Source: Artemia franciscana (lineage: Eukaryota; Arthropoda; Branchiopoda; Anostraca; Artemiidae). Taken from it: a stretch of 64,000 nucleotides of DNA. The notes beneath the pieces are model-generated. The model searched no databases, was not told where the DNA came from, and worked only from the letters and a program-made list of their open reading frames with translations. The DNA lies in contig NC_088867.1 of assembly GCF_032884065.1 (NCBI RefSeq), positions 21,892,281 through 21,956,280 on the forward strand, written 5' to 3'. Both the position numbers and the translations under genes were made by a program. The first letter of the stretch is position 1, and each line of letters starts with the position of its first letter. Positions 32,516 through 42,683 of the stretch are shown in pieces.

Positions 32516-32731
32516 TCTCTTAGGTCCATAGTGTCCACTGATATAGCACAAAATACACATAAAAACTCAGGAAAGATTCAGGCATTCGAACTAAATCAAA
32601 TACTACATTCTGCAATGTTTTATTGCTTTGATATTGATGTTGGCAACAAAGCACGCTCACATTATTATGACGCTCTCAATGATTTATTTTGGTCTATATC
32701 TATTAATTTTTCTTTGTTCTCTGGTTTCTAG
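32516..32731 (+). other. Exon-like open segment, unrecognised
   Basis: After CTCTCTTAG (a possible acceptor) a frame stays open for about 70 codons: SIVSTDIAQNTHKNSGKIQA, FELNQILHSAMFYCFDIDVG, NKARSHYYDALNDLF. The composition looks protein-like and the block lies 340 bp before the ITPR exon remnant on the same strand. I do not recognise the family. Copies 2 (41,900-42,115) and 3 (51,283-51,498) differ by T to K at one residue. Confidence 0.35.
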
Positions 32732-33069
32732 TGATTCTTTAGGATAAACTTGCACTGCCCTTATAAATTCTTGTCCTTGTAAATAATTTACAGGTTGGGA
32801 AGTGAAAAAAAAGTTCCACTGGAAGTCAATACATAAAGAAAATCAAATGTCTACATCTTAATCCTCTCGTAATGTGCCAGAGCAATTTGACAAATCTGGA
32901 TGAAAAGCAAATTTGAGTAAATTTGTAATTTCAAAGATTTGTTTAAGTTGTCTACTTTTTTGGGAGTGATTTTTCTAGTTTCGTTTTGTCTTTTGACAGT
33001 TTCTCTTTCTTTATTTACCTTAACTTTTTTTTTCTTTGTTTTAATGCTAATATTTATTATTAGTTTCAG

Positions 33070-33299
33070 GGATCCGTAGTAAGCCATGATAATCAGAAAT
33101 GTATAGTAATGAATGAATCAAACAGCTTAGACATAGTAGTTGAACTTTTAACAGATGATATTAGTGTACTTGTAGATCAGACAAACTTTTAAATTGAAGA
33201 ATAATGCCTGTAAGCTATTATTAGCCATTATGGAAAGCCAAACAGATACAGAGAGTGCAGAGAGGATTTTCGGCAAAATTAATTCCAGACAGATGGTAG
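33070..33299 (+). pseudogene. Inositol 1,4,5-trisphosphate receptor exon remnant
   Basis: After a pyrimidine tract and TTTCAG, the first frame reads SHDNQKCIVMNESNSLDIVV and ELLTDDISVL. A second frame continues [20 protein letters not shown] then TESAERIFGKINSRQMV, to a donor GTAATA at 33,300. In IP3 receptors the matching stretch is ENQNCIATHESNGIDII..LILNDINPL, about ten residues, then [20 protein letters not shown] and SENAERILYNMRPKEL. The match covers the RIH-associated region of this ER calcium-release channel. The linker between the two parts is 22 nt where about 30 are expected, so the frame is lost. Both splice sites look good, so this was a real exon, now disabled. No other ITPR exon is recognised in the unit. 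Confidence 0.85.
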
Positions 33300-33739
33300 G
33301 TAATATGTGATGGTACACGTCAATTTTTGCTGATCTCCTTACTAAGTCATGCAGTGACAAGTTTCAATGGCTTCTATGGGGGGAGGGGTGCTCCTCCTTC
33401 CTTTCTCCTGATTTGTATGCCCTTCCCATCTAGATTTTAAAATATATATATTCTGGGTATTGTCATTGAAAAATACCCTTTTTTGTATATTCATGGAAAA
33501 AATTAAAAACAAAATAATATTTTCCCCCTCCCCCTAATTTTTGTGAATTGACGCCACTGACAAGATTTCAGGAAAATTTTAAAGAAAGTGACTGAGTTTA
33601 ATGGATTAAGCGCCAAGTTTCAGGAATTGATATTTGAGCTGATTCCCTAAAGTTTTATCAGTCAGAGAAAAAGTTAAAGAAGAAATATCAAAGAAACATT
33701 CCAGAAAGCGATTAGTCCAAATTGTATGTCCTTTTTCAT

Positions 33740-33745
33740 ATCTAG

Positions 33746-33776
<31 letters not shown>

Positions 33777-33780
33777 TCAA
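33740..33780. repeat. (TA)n tract of differing length in the three units
   Basis: TATTTATATATATATAT is longest in copy 1 (33,752-33,775), shorter in copy 2 (43,136-43,155) and shortest in copy 3 (52,519-52,537). It is a handy marker for telling the units apart. Confidence 0.8.
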
Positions 33781-35700
33781 TTGCCGTCGAATAAAAAATT
33801 CTATCTGTCTTAGTTCTGAAGTTGTTTTTTTTTTTCCATTGGCCAACTTTCTAACGTCACCACTTAGAAAGGAGTGGAGGATAAGCTCCAATTTCTTTAG
33901 CAATGAGAGAACTTTTAAAGTTTATAAAGCACACCTGAAACCATTTCTCTACCGCAATCCCATGTCCGAAAAACCTAATGATAAAATCAGTTGAAATCAC
34001 GAACAGAAATGGGTAGCAACAATAGATGGCAGTACTTTCAGACCCGTGGGAAAATGCCGCGTTTTTGCTTCTGTCAATTTTTCTATTTATCACTCGAAGA
34101 AGATGTATTAGCTGTGGAGCCGGGTATCTGCCGCATATATTTAACACTTATAGATTTTAGTCCATCTTCCATTTGAAAGTGGTGCCTACCTGCTTGCCTG
34201 CTAGAACGGAGCTTTCCACTCGAAAGCAGAAACATGGTTTGATGAAACGAAAGCTTGCACAACTTCAGATACTTCTCTCTGATATAGGCTATATAACTCC
34301 ACTTCACTTAGCACACCATAGTCTCTGGCTCATGGACAAGCGAAAACCATCTTTTTTGTCCCTAGGCAAGAGTTCTGCGGAGCTTTCCAAAATGTAATGC
34401 CATATTCATCAATCCAGCCTGAGGTCCACACTTTCCGTAAAAACCGCACAGGTTAGACACTTACCAGTGTCCAGGAATAAGCCGAGATCGGCGGCATAGA
34501 AAAAAAAAACGGGACAAAACCAAAGTGTTGCTCTCGCAACACAATAGCCGTCGATGCCAGGACTAGATCCAGCCACTTTGGGATTTCAAGTTTTGAGAGG
34601 ATGAAAAGTAATGAATTCGACTTTGCGGCTAAGTGGACCTTAAATTACCAAAAACACTAAGAGTGGAACTTGATTTTAAGTTGGTTAAATGGAAACTTTC
34701 ACTGCCATATGTGTCTTAAAAATGAGGAAAATTCTGGAGCTCAATTTTCAATGCAAAAGATCTCCAGATGCAGTTTGGTAGATTTACCCTTAGCGGGCGT
34801 CAACTTTGAAAATAAGGAACGCCTTTGAAAAACCAGTTGAAAATGAGCGAAAAAAACCACATAGTATTGGGGCTCTTGAAGCTATAACTTTCCTGATAGC
34901 TATAGCAAAAGATAGACAATGCTATAAATCTAGAAAAGTTTTTACATTAATTAAAAGTAAAGAAATAGATGAAACATTATAGTAGTTTCATTTAAATGTA
35001 AATACAACACTATGACAACAAGCATGCCAAATATATAAAGTGCTCAAATTTGGTATTTTTTTTGTAAGTAAAACTATAAATTTGGTATTTTTTTGTAAGT
35101 AAAACTAAACTAAGTTAGACAAGCTTGAAACGCAAGTAATTAAGCAAAGCAGTTCAAAACCATAAGGTTAGAAGTAGGTTCACTAAGGTCAGTTTTGGCC
35201 CAAGATTTAATACCTTTGAATGCTTCTGCTTGATCTGCCTTCTTGGTAGTCGGGTTAATTTTAGGTATTCGTTATTTTTTTATTCCTCATCATTGATTCT
35301 TTTTATTTGTCTATTCTTTATTAGACTTTAGTTATTCTTTTTTTGAACTCTTTGCTTCAAGATTTTCATTTTTTGTTCTGTTCTTTTTCAGGTCTATTAA
35401 CTGCTTTCCGTGATTTGAGTTATAGATGGTGCTTAAACACAATCACAGGACAACAGTATAGACTACTTTAGATTCAAATCCAATCATAATGCCCCTACAG
35501 ATGCTCTATTCACAATGCTCCAGTATATTCACCATGCTCCATTACTAAAGGAAGATTTAGCTTAATGTTCGCTTCACAAGCACCCATTATCAGTACCATT
35601 TTTGTTTTAAATCTTGAATAAAATTAAATCTCTGGCTTTGTAGGAGTTTTCTCTTCTAAACTAGAGCTGTTCAATGGAAAAACTACAAATAAAGCCTTAC

Positions 35701-35895
35701 CATCACATAGGGTTTGTCATTGCTACCGAAAGCACCGCCCAACCTTCTCCCTTGGAATGTCTACGCGTACCAGTTTACATCTTGGTCTTGGCGGATAAAG
35801 ACCAACTGCAGATCAAATTGGAACCTGTTGTGTCGTCCAACGATAAAACTACACATTCAAGCCATACCTGGTTAAGGAGGGAGGCCTGGCCACAG
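35701..35895 (-). pseudogene. Possible aldehyde oxidase/xanthine dehydrogenase exon remnant
   Basis: On the minus strand a good acceptor (TTTCATTACAG) opens a 195-bp segment that closes at a donor GTAAGG. One frame reads GRHNRFQFDLQLVFIRQDQD, VNWYA, a stop, and GRRLGGAFGSNDKPYVM. In molybdenum hydroxylases a GxQxHFxMExQ..VxPxxD..YA stretch is followed about 25-30 residues later by the RRxGGAFGGK loop near the molybdopterin. Here the order is kept but the linker is nearly gone, and the frame has stops. If correct this is a dead exon. The match is short, so chance similarity is possible. Confidence 0.35.
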
Positions 35896-37309
35896 CTGTA
35901 ATGAAAGTATTGAAAAGCTTAATTTAATGATGCTCCTTGTAACGAGGAGCCAAATTTCTTTAGAATATTTAAGGCTAAAACAATTTGTTGAGGACATTTC
36001 TTGCCTCTCTGACTTACTGAATTTAAGATGCACAAATGTATTAACTGAGATACAACTTCTTTCATGATTGTTTCCCTTAAAGTTCTCGCTTTCTTTAAAT
36101 TTTCTGTTTCAGCCTTTCTTCATCTTATTAGGTTTTTGGCAGCGTTTCACAATTTTATTGTGGGGGGCCACTACAATGAGACAATTGAAGTCTCTGCAGT
36201 GTATGTATTTTAAAAAAGTAGTCGGCTTGAAAGCAGTTTGGATCTTAAAGGTGACCTGGGTTTACCAAATTTGTGTCATAAGAGCATTATCAAGATGATC
36301 AAATTTTTGTTACAGATATTACATTTGCTCGATAACCGTCTAGTGAAGGCGGCTCACAATAACTTGTTGTAATCTTTTAAAAAGGCGAGGTGGCCAAAAC
36401 AGATTAAAGCCACGCCGGAAGAAGCTGGCTTCACATGGGCATGGAATAATAACCAGGGTCCTCATTGCAAACCTAATGATTTCCTTGGCATGTTGGATTT
36501 GGCTCTTTACCACCAGTAGATTAAAGCAGCCTATGATTTTATAACCAGATTAAAGTAATGTTTTGAGAGGAATTTCAGTTTATACTGAAACTACCGTACA
36601 GCGTCCCAAGGCATTGACGGTAGGTGTTTGCAAATTTTGTGCCATAGCGTAGGGCACACTTGGATTCTTATGATGAAAATGGCCGGGAGGCTGGTCTACT
36701 TGCACCCTTTGTTGAGAATATAGGAGAGACGCAGAACATTTTATGAGTAATTGTCAAAGTTTGGAGAATTTATAGAATTGCTTTTTTTTGGGGGGGGGGG
36801 ATAGGATGCATCATGGCTCCAATTTATCTTCGAGACATTTTATAGGAAGCTAATTATTATGGTGGAGAGTTTTATAGAGAATTTTTTAGAGTGGGCTACC
36901 CCTCCTCAATATCTTACTCTTTACGCTGAAGTTTGACTTTTTGCTCCAATTGCTTAAAAATGACTCCTGAAACACATGTTTTGTTAATTAGAACAATACG
37001 CTTTTTAATAACTCAAAAACTTTAGCATAAATGGCGAGGGATTGAGGTGGGGCGACCCCTTGTAAACGGTACAATTTCTGTTCGATTTAAGTTTTAATGT
37101 TACTCCTTGATTTCAGTTCAAAGGAAATATTGTTTTTCATTTTATTGTTTATAAGTCCGCATCCCTCAATGACGATTTTGTAGACATTTATATCTCAAGG
37201 CCAGTGGTGAAATTTTAGGCGCTTTATAAAACAAATTCTTAAGATTTGAGTCATATATGTAATTGCTGAGAATCTCTTGTTTTCATAAGAAAGCATTAAG
37301 TAGAGCCAG

Positions 37310-37760
37310 CCTTTGGGGATGGCAAGTGGTATAACCCCACCTGGCCTTCTCATAATACCCCATTGACCCTAACTTACGAACGAGTGGTCGGATCTCAATG
37401 AAATTTGATATTTAGAAGGACCTCGTAGCTAAGATCTCTTATTTTAAAATCCAACTCACATTTTAAATCCAACTGGATCCAGAGACATTGGAGGGAGTTG
37501 GAGGGGGAACTGAAAATCTTGGAAAACGCTCAGAGTGTAGAGATCGAGATGAAACTTGGTGGGAAGAATAAGAACATGTCCTAGATAAGTTGTTGACATT
37601 AAACGGACTGATTCTGCTCTCATTGGGGGAATTGCGTGGGTGTTAATTCGGAAAAATTAGACAAATTACGGTATTTTTATCTTACAAATGGGTAGCCAGA
37701 TCTTAACGCAACTGCTAAATACTTCATATTAAGCATTATATTTCACAAAATAAATATATA
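37310..37760 (-). repeat. Dispersed repeat, probably a LINE 3' untranslated segment
   Basis: ACTTACGAACGAGTGGTCGG, ATCTCAATGAAATTTGATAT and ATTGGAGGGAGTTGG also occur, diverged, at 60,390-60,515, where they adjoin a LINE C-terminus on the minus strand. The simplest reading is a 5'-truncated copy of that LINE's tail. It recurs in copies 2 (46,690-47,140) and 3 (56,070-56,520) of the unit. Confidence 0.5.
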
Positions 37761-37904
37761 TGCCAAATATCACGATCATAGAAGCAGAGCTAATCATTGG
37801 CTGTTTTCAATACTTTTCAATTGCAATCCAAATATTATTTCAATTTCTCTAATAACTTTCAAGGTTCTCTCGGAATAGGACAAATTGACTATACTTATGC
37901 AAAG

Positions 37905-38062
37905 AAGGGAATAATCTATCGATTGAATTTATTTTGTTGGTTGAATACTGTAGATGATTAGTATTTTTGGTTGAATATATCGATAGTATCGATATTGATG
38001 GTTGAATATTGTAGATTATCAATGTTGGCGGTTGAATATAAGTAGAGTTTATCGACAATTCA
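37905..38062 (+). promoter_or_regulatory. CGATA/GGTTGAATA repeat leader, copy 1
   Basis: Four GGTTGAATA words lie about 30 bp apart, interleaved with CTATCGATTG (37,916), ATATCGATAGTATCGATAT (about 37,977-37,995) and TTATCGAC (38,049). TATCGATA is the DREF-type element and clustered CGATA is the BEAF-type element of insect promoters. A TATAAG word at about 38,038 lies close before the 38,076 start codon. Seen: motifs and position. Inferred: promoter role. Confidence 0.45.
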
Positions 38063-38075
38063 CAGTACTGAGAAA

Positions 38076-38228
38076 ATGAGACAATGGGTTAAACAAGTTG
38101 TTTCACTTTTGCTTTTACTGATTTTAGGACTAACGAATGGCATTTTCGACGGAAATATAATCGGGTACAATAATAACAATAATTTTATTATTCTAAAATC
38201 CCTAGGGTCTTTAAAATACAAAGTTTAA
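38076..38228 (+). CDS. Candidate secreted 50-residue peptide, copy 1
   Basis: The frame begins MRQWVKQVVSLLLLLILGLT: a charged N-terminus, a leucine-rich core of about 11 residues and small residues (TNG) at about 20-22. This is a textbook signal peptide. The remainder is IFDGNIIGYNNNNNFIILKS then LGSLKYKV and a stop, with no cysteines and a short Asn run. The predicted mature peptide is about 28 residues. The start lies 10-20 bp after a plausible initiator and close behind a TATAAG word in a CGATA-rich leader. I know no matching family. It could also be the first exon of a longer secreted protein (GTACAA within codons 30-32 is a weak donor). The ORF is short, so chance is a real alternative. 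Confidence 0.4.
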   Translation: MRQWVKQVVSLLLLLILGLTNGIFDGNIIGYNNNNNFIILKSLGSLKYKV

Positions 38229-40452
38229 CAATTTATCCCAATTAATTTGCATAGTGCAAATAAAAACACTATATAAATTCTCTATAATTCTTATAGGTTT
38301 TAGAACTTTAAAGCTTAAGTTTAAAACATAAGTTTTAATTGGTACTTAGGTTTTATTTTGACAAATAAAGAAGCAATCCTTTAACTTCGCAAAACTTGAC
38401 GCGAAATATTGTAAATTTGAGTAACCAATTTGATTGGGGTTATTCAGCAGGTGTTACTTCACATTCATACTGTTCAATCAGTTAGACTAAGTGTCTTCAA
38501 TCAGTTTTTTCAATCAGCTTTTTGAATTTTAATATAGACGCAAGATGAACAGAGGTTTGTGTTTTGTTTTTCTCGAAGAAAGGGTACAATTCCTTTGCTC
38601 AAGAAAAGAAACTGTTAGTGCTTTCTGATGTAAAGATTATTTCTAATTAAAGAGATTCTTATATCAAAGCTATTTTTCCTTGTCTTCAAATTCGAAAAAA
38701 GAACTGTTCGTTGATTCCAATCAAAATTCTATAAGTTTAAACAAGGAATTCATTACGTTTCTATTTTTGAGTTGATTACTTGTTTTTGTTTTTTTGTTGT
38801 TGTTTTTTTTCAAATTACGCTAAAGCTGCTTTCCTGAAAGAAGAAAAAATTGGGATTTAAAATTTGTAATATTAAAACTTGCTTTCTTATCTTTTAAGTA
38901 TGATAAAAAATAACCTTTAATTAACAATAATAAAAATTCTTGAACTTCTGTCATTTAATTCTATAAACCTTCTTGTGTTTTGCTTGGTCCTGAATTAAGA
39001 AAAGGTATTTTCCGGAAATATTACTTTTTCGGGTAAATTTTTGTATTCACTGTTTGAGATACCTAAGAAATAGACATACCTTTAGAAGCGAAGTTTTATT
39101 CCAAATCAAAATATAACATTCATTTTGTTTGGAAAGTTAAATAACCCACACCCTACCCCCAAATGGTTAAATATATACCTTGAATTGTATATTTAAGGTG
39201 AGTTTCCTAATTGTCACTCTTTTTTTAAAACTAATTTAACGATTTGTCAAAACAATGGCAATCCCTTTCTTTATATTATTTTGGGTATATATTTGTCTGT
39301 TAGTCGGGGGGGGGGGAAGTCAAAGAGTAACATTACAACTGAAATTAATGCAAAATTTTGCTGCAGGATAAAATTCTGATTCTAAAGGTACAGTATTGGT
39401 CATAGAGCTATCTCAATGCCCAGAGAATCGCAACACTGACCCTGTTTGGTGTCATAACTCTTTTTCTCCAAAGAACAACTTGGTTGAATAATGGAGCAGT
39501 TAATATTAAAATTGTTTTTTCTTATCTTTAAGTTAGTAAAAAAGAAAATCGCCAGCAACAATATAAATTACAATTTTGGCTGTTAGAGCCCTACAGAATT
39601 AAAAACATTGAAACTTGACCCATAATTTTAAGGGGGCAAGAAAAGGGCTGCCAAAATTGAAACCTAAAACCTGACTAAGTCTTTTCAAATATAATTGGGA
39701 AATTTAGGCCTATGCAGAAATTTCAAGTTCCTATCTAAAAAAATACGGAATTTTGTATTTTTGGCCAGAAGGCAAATCACGAATGCGTGTTCTTTTTTTC
39801 CAGGGGTGATCGTATCGGCCCAGTGGTCCTAGAATGTCTTTTACGCTTCTCCTCCACCCCACTCTGTTCGAAACGCCACCTCTTACTACTACTGTGACCA
39901 ATACTACAATTAAGGCTAAGGGTGTGAAGGTGAAAACCTTCTTATCCTTAACCTTCAAATATTCAACCCTCAAACCTTGAAATATGCAGGGGGTTTCGGA
40001 AAAAAAATCAAATGACGTTGTTTGCATGCAAGTTGTCAATTCAAGCAAATTTCTCCAGCGTAAAATTCTCATTGAAAAACTAAATTCCTGGAACCTTCCC
40101 TTATCATCGAAAATTATCCCCGTGGAAAATCCTGCCAGCAGATAACTCCACTTCATCTCCCGAGAAATATGTGCATACTTCCCAATAACAAATACTATAT
40201 GTAAACAATGGGCAAATTTTGTAGTAGTTTTTGACAGAAATAATATTTAGGTGGCGACACTGACACCGATAGAACTATTCCAGAGTCACTATTATTCCTC
40301 AGCTTCCTATGTCGCTTCTTACCTGCAGTTCAAAAGCTTGATATTTTTATTTAAATAAAAATAAACTCGAGCGACGATCAGTCACAAAGTGTGATATACA
40401 GATACCTTTATTTTTGAGGCGGTCACATAGGACATATAAGAGTCAGTGATCA

Positions 40453-40785
40453 TTATACCTCATAATTTTCAATTACTTCCTTCGCTTTTCTAGAACATAC
40501 CTTCGAAAGCTTGGCTTTCAAATCCCGGAATTTTTCAACCAATAAAGACACTTCAGTGGCTCTATCTAACTGCTCCCTTGCCAATGCACTTGCAAGTCTC
40601 TTATAGTGTAAAATTACAGTTTGAATGAAATTCTTAAAATTTGAATGTGTTAAATTAAAGAAAAAACAGAAAATCAATAGGACTGGAAACAGTAACAGAA
40701 ATCTTAATTTTTCATCGGTTCTAGTTTCTTTCATGTTTTCTTTTCTTTTATATACATAGATATTTTTTATTTTCATCCAAAACAT
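40453..40785 (-). CDS. Unrecognised 110-residue membrane/coiled-coil ORF, copy 1
   Basis: MFWMKIKN... with a second, better placed methionine at residue 18 (MKETRTDEK, AAAACATGA context). RFLLLFPVLLIFCFFFNL (about 28-45) is a likely membrane segment. The rest is charged and probably helical: ALAREQLDRATEVSLLVEKF then RDLKAKLSKVCSRKAKEVIE. An AATAAA signal lies 40 nt past the stop (40,407-40,412), consistent with a small single-exon gene. Alternatively, AAG|GTATGT after codon LSK (donor at 40,499-40,500) and TTTCCAG before the membrane segment would make it an internal exon. I do not recognise a family. The unit boundary lies 45 bp upstream of the first ATG. Confidence 0.35.
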   Translation of the reverse strand: MFWMKIKNIYVYKRKENMKETRTDEKLRFLLLFPVLLIFCFFFNLTHSNFKNFIQTVILHYKRLASALAREQLDRATEVSLLVEKFRDLKAKLSKVCSRKAKEVIENYEV

Positions 40786-40829
40786 ATAAATTAAACAAAG
40801 AATTTACCATTAACGGCCACTCTTAAGAC

Positions 40830-41104
40830 AACTGTTCACGTATCTTGGCCTCTTCATCAGGGACAACAGATCTATCGAAGCTGAATGTATGTCCTGAATC
40901 GCAAAGGCGGCCTCAACAATGGTCCAACTGTCTCGCTCTGTCTGATCAAAGCCCGGCATTACGCTCAAAACAAAGATGCGTATATGCAACACCACTGTAA
41001 ACCAAGTTCTTCTCTACTGTGCTAAGACCTAACCTGCTTCTGTTTCGGTCCAAAGCACCTTAGACACTACTCAAACCAAATTCCCCAGACAAATCAAAGA
41101 TATT
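40830..41104 (+). pseudogene. LINE RT tail in copy 2, cut at the duplication junction
   Basis: Starts at FTYLGLFIRDN; the upstream RT palm is absent because the unit boundary removed it. Confidence 0.8.
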
Positions 41105-41449
41105 AAGTTGTAAGACTTTTTTCCAATATCCAACTGCTGTCACTTATCAGCCAGACACATAATTCACGTCAGCTCGTGGGTTTCAGACCGCCTTGTCTGA
41201 AATAGCTAAATAGGAAACTTATAGTCCCTTGACCTGAACAAGAATAAACAAAAAGACAGATAAAACTCCACAAAAAACCTCAAACGAGACCACGGCCAGT
41301 AGAGAGGAAAGACTAAAACAACGCGGATATTTCGCCTGTATCCAAACTAGGTGTCCTCAGCACGAGATAAAAAGAAAAAACCCACTAAACTAAAAACAAA
41401 TAAAACCACCACCAATAATAATAAATACAATTGTCAATTTACAATTAGA

Positions 41450-41564
41450 GGTACAATTTAGAGGTGAATTTTACAAACAGGTGTTTGGTTTGGCTATGGG
41501 GGCATCTCTCTCCCCTTTGTTGGCCAATCTCTTCATGGAATCTATTGAAACCTCTGCTATACAA
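41450..41564 (+). pseudogene. Penelope-like RT scrap, copy 2
   Basis: Same fragment in the second 9.38-kb unit. Confidence 0.75.
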
Positions 41565-42453
41565 AGTTTTAGGCTCTCCCCTTGTTTCTGGGGTAGATTC
41601 ATGTTTCTGGGGTAGATTTATTAGTCAATTTCTATTTTGTAATTTCTACTTTTTCTTTGTCAAAAAAGCATGCAAAATTCATTTTAAAAATGTAAAGAAT
41701 TGAATGTAAAATCATATGTAATGGACAGGAGCATCTTGCTTAAGAATTAGGAAGTGGTTGTTGTCATTTCTGGGACAGGCTACTTTTTTGTGTTATGCCT
41801 TCCCCTTGTCTGTATCTATTAATATCTATTATAGATACATTTATGTATTAATGTTTGATTTTTTTATATATAAAAAGATATCATTCTACAAGTAAAAACT
41901 CTCTTAGGTCCATAGTGTCCACTGATATAGCACAAAATAAACATAAAAACTCAGGAAAGATTCAGGCATTCGAACTAAATCAAATACTACATTCTGCAAT
42001 GTTTTATTGCTTTGATATTGATGTTGGCAACAAAGCACGCTCACATTATTATGACGCTCTCAATGATTTATTTTGGTCTATATCTATTAATTTTTCTTTG
42101 TTCTCTGGTTTCTAGTGATTCTTTAGGATAAACTTGCACTGCCCTTATAAATTCTTGTCCTTGTAAATAATTTACAGGTTGGGAAGTGAAAAAAAAGTTC
42201 CACTGGAAGTCAATACATAAAGAAAATCAAATGTCTACATCTTAATCCTCTCGTAATGTGCCAGAGCAATTTGACAAATCTGGATGAAAAGCAAATTTGA
42301 GTAAATTTGTAATTTCAAAGATTTGTTTAAGTTGTCTACTTTTTTGGGAGTGATTTTTCTAGTTTCGTTTTGTCTTTTGACAGTTTCTCTTTCTTTATTT
42401 ACCTTAACTTTTTTTTTCTTTGTTTTAATGCTAATAGTTATTATTAGTTTCAG

Positions 42454-42683
42454 GGATCCGTAGTAAGCCATGATAATCAGAAATGTATAGTAATGAATGA
42501 ATCAAACAGCTTAGACATAGTAGTTGAACTTTTAACAGATGATATTAGTGTACTTGTAGATCAGACAAACTTTTAAATTGAAGAATAATGCCTGTAAGCT
42601 ATTATTAGCCATTATGGAAAGCCAAACAGATACAGAGAGTGCAGAGAGGATTTTCGGCAAAATTAATTCCAGACAGATGGTAG
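42454..42683 (+). pseudogene. ITPR exon remnant, copy 2
   Basis: Same exon, same frame loss and same splice sites as in copy 1. The amplification therefore came after the gene fragment was disabled. Confidence 0.85.

Larger units (their letters stand above)
31446..40829 (+). repeat. 9.38-kb tandem unit, copy 1
   Basis: 9,384 bp from AACTGTTCACGTATCTTGGC to CGGCCACTCTTAAGACA. Content in order: LINE tail, Penelope-like RT scrap, ITPR exon remnant, AT-rich non-coding DNA, AO/XDH-like exon remnant, a dispersed-repeat segment, CGATA/GGTTGAATA repeats with a 50-residue ORF, AT-rich DNA and a 110-residue reverse ORF. Unlike copies 2 and 3 it has T at 32,386, C at 32,556 and G at 34,547. Confidence 0.97.

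Noticed and set aside
33857-34397. Overlapping 96-, 61- and 74-residue frames on both strands (and in copies 2 and 3)
   Set aside because: Mutually overlapping, without homology. A HHFQMED-like word in one is too short to support an oxidase exon.
39731-40156. 141-residue reverse ORF (copies at 49,114 and 58,494)
   Set aside because: No family signature. One copy (58,494-58,920) is broken by an extra A, and the end of the frame looks like a dispersed repeat (GGCCAGAAGGCAAATCACG). Its presence in three copies only reflects the triplication.
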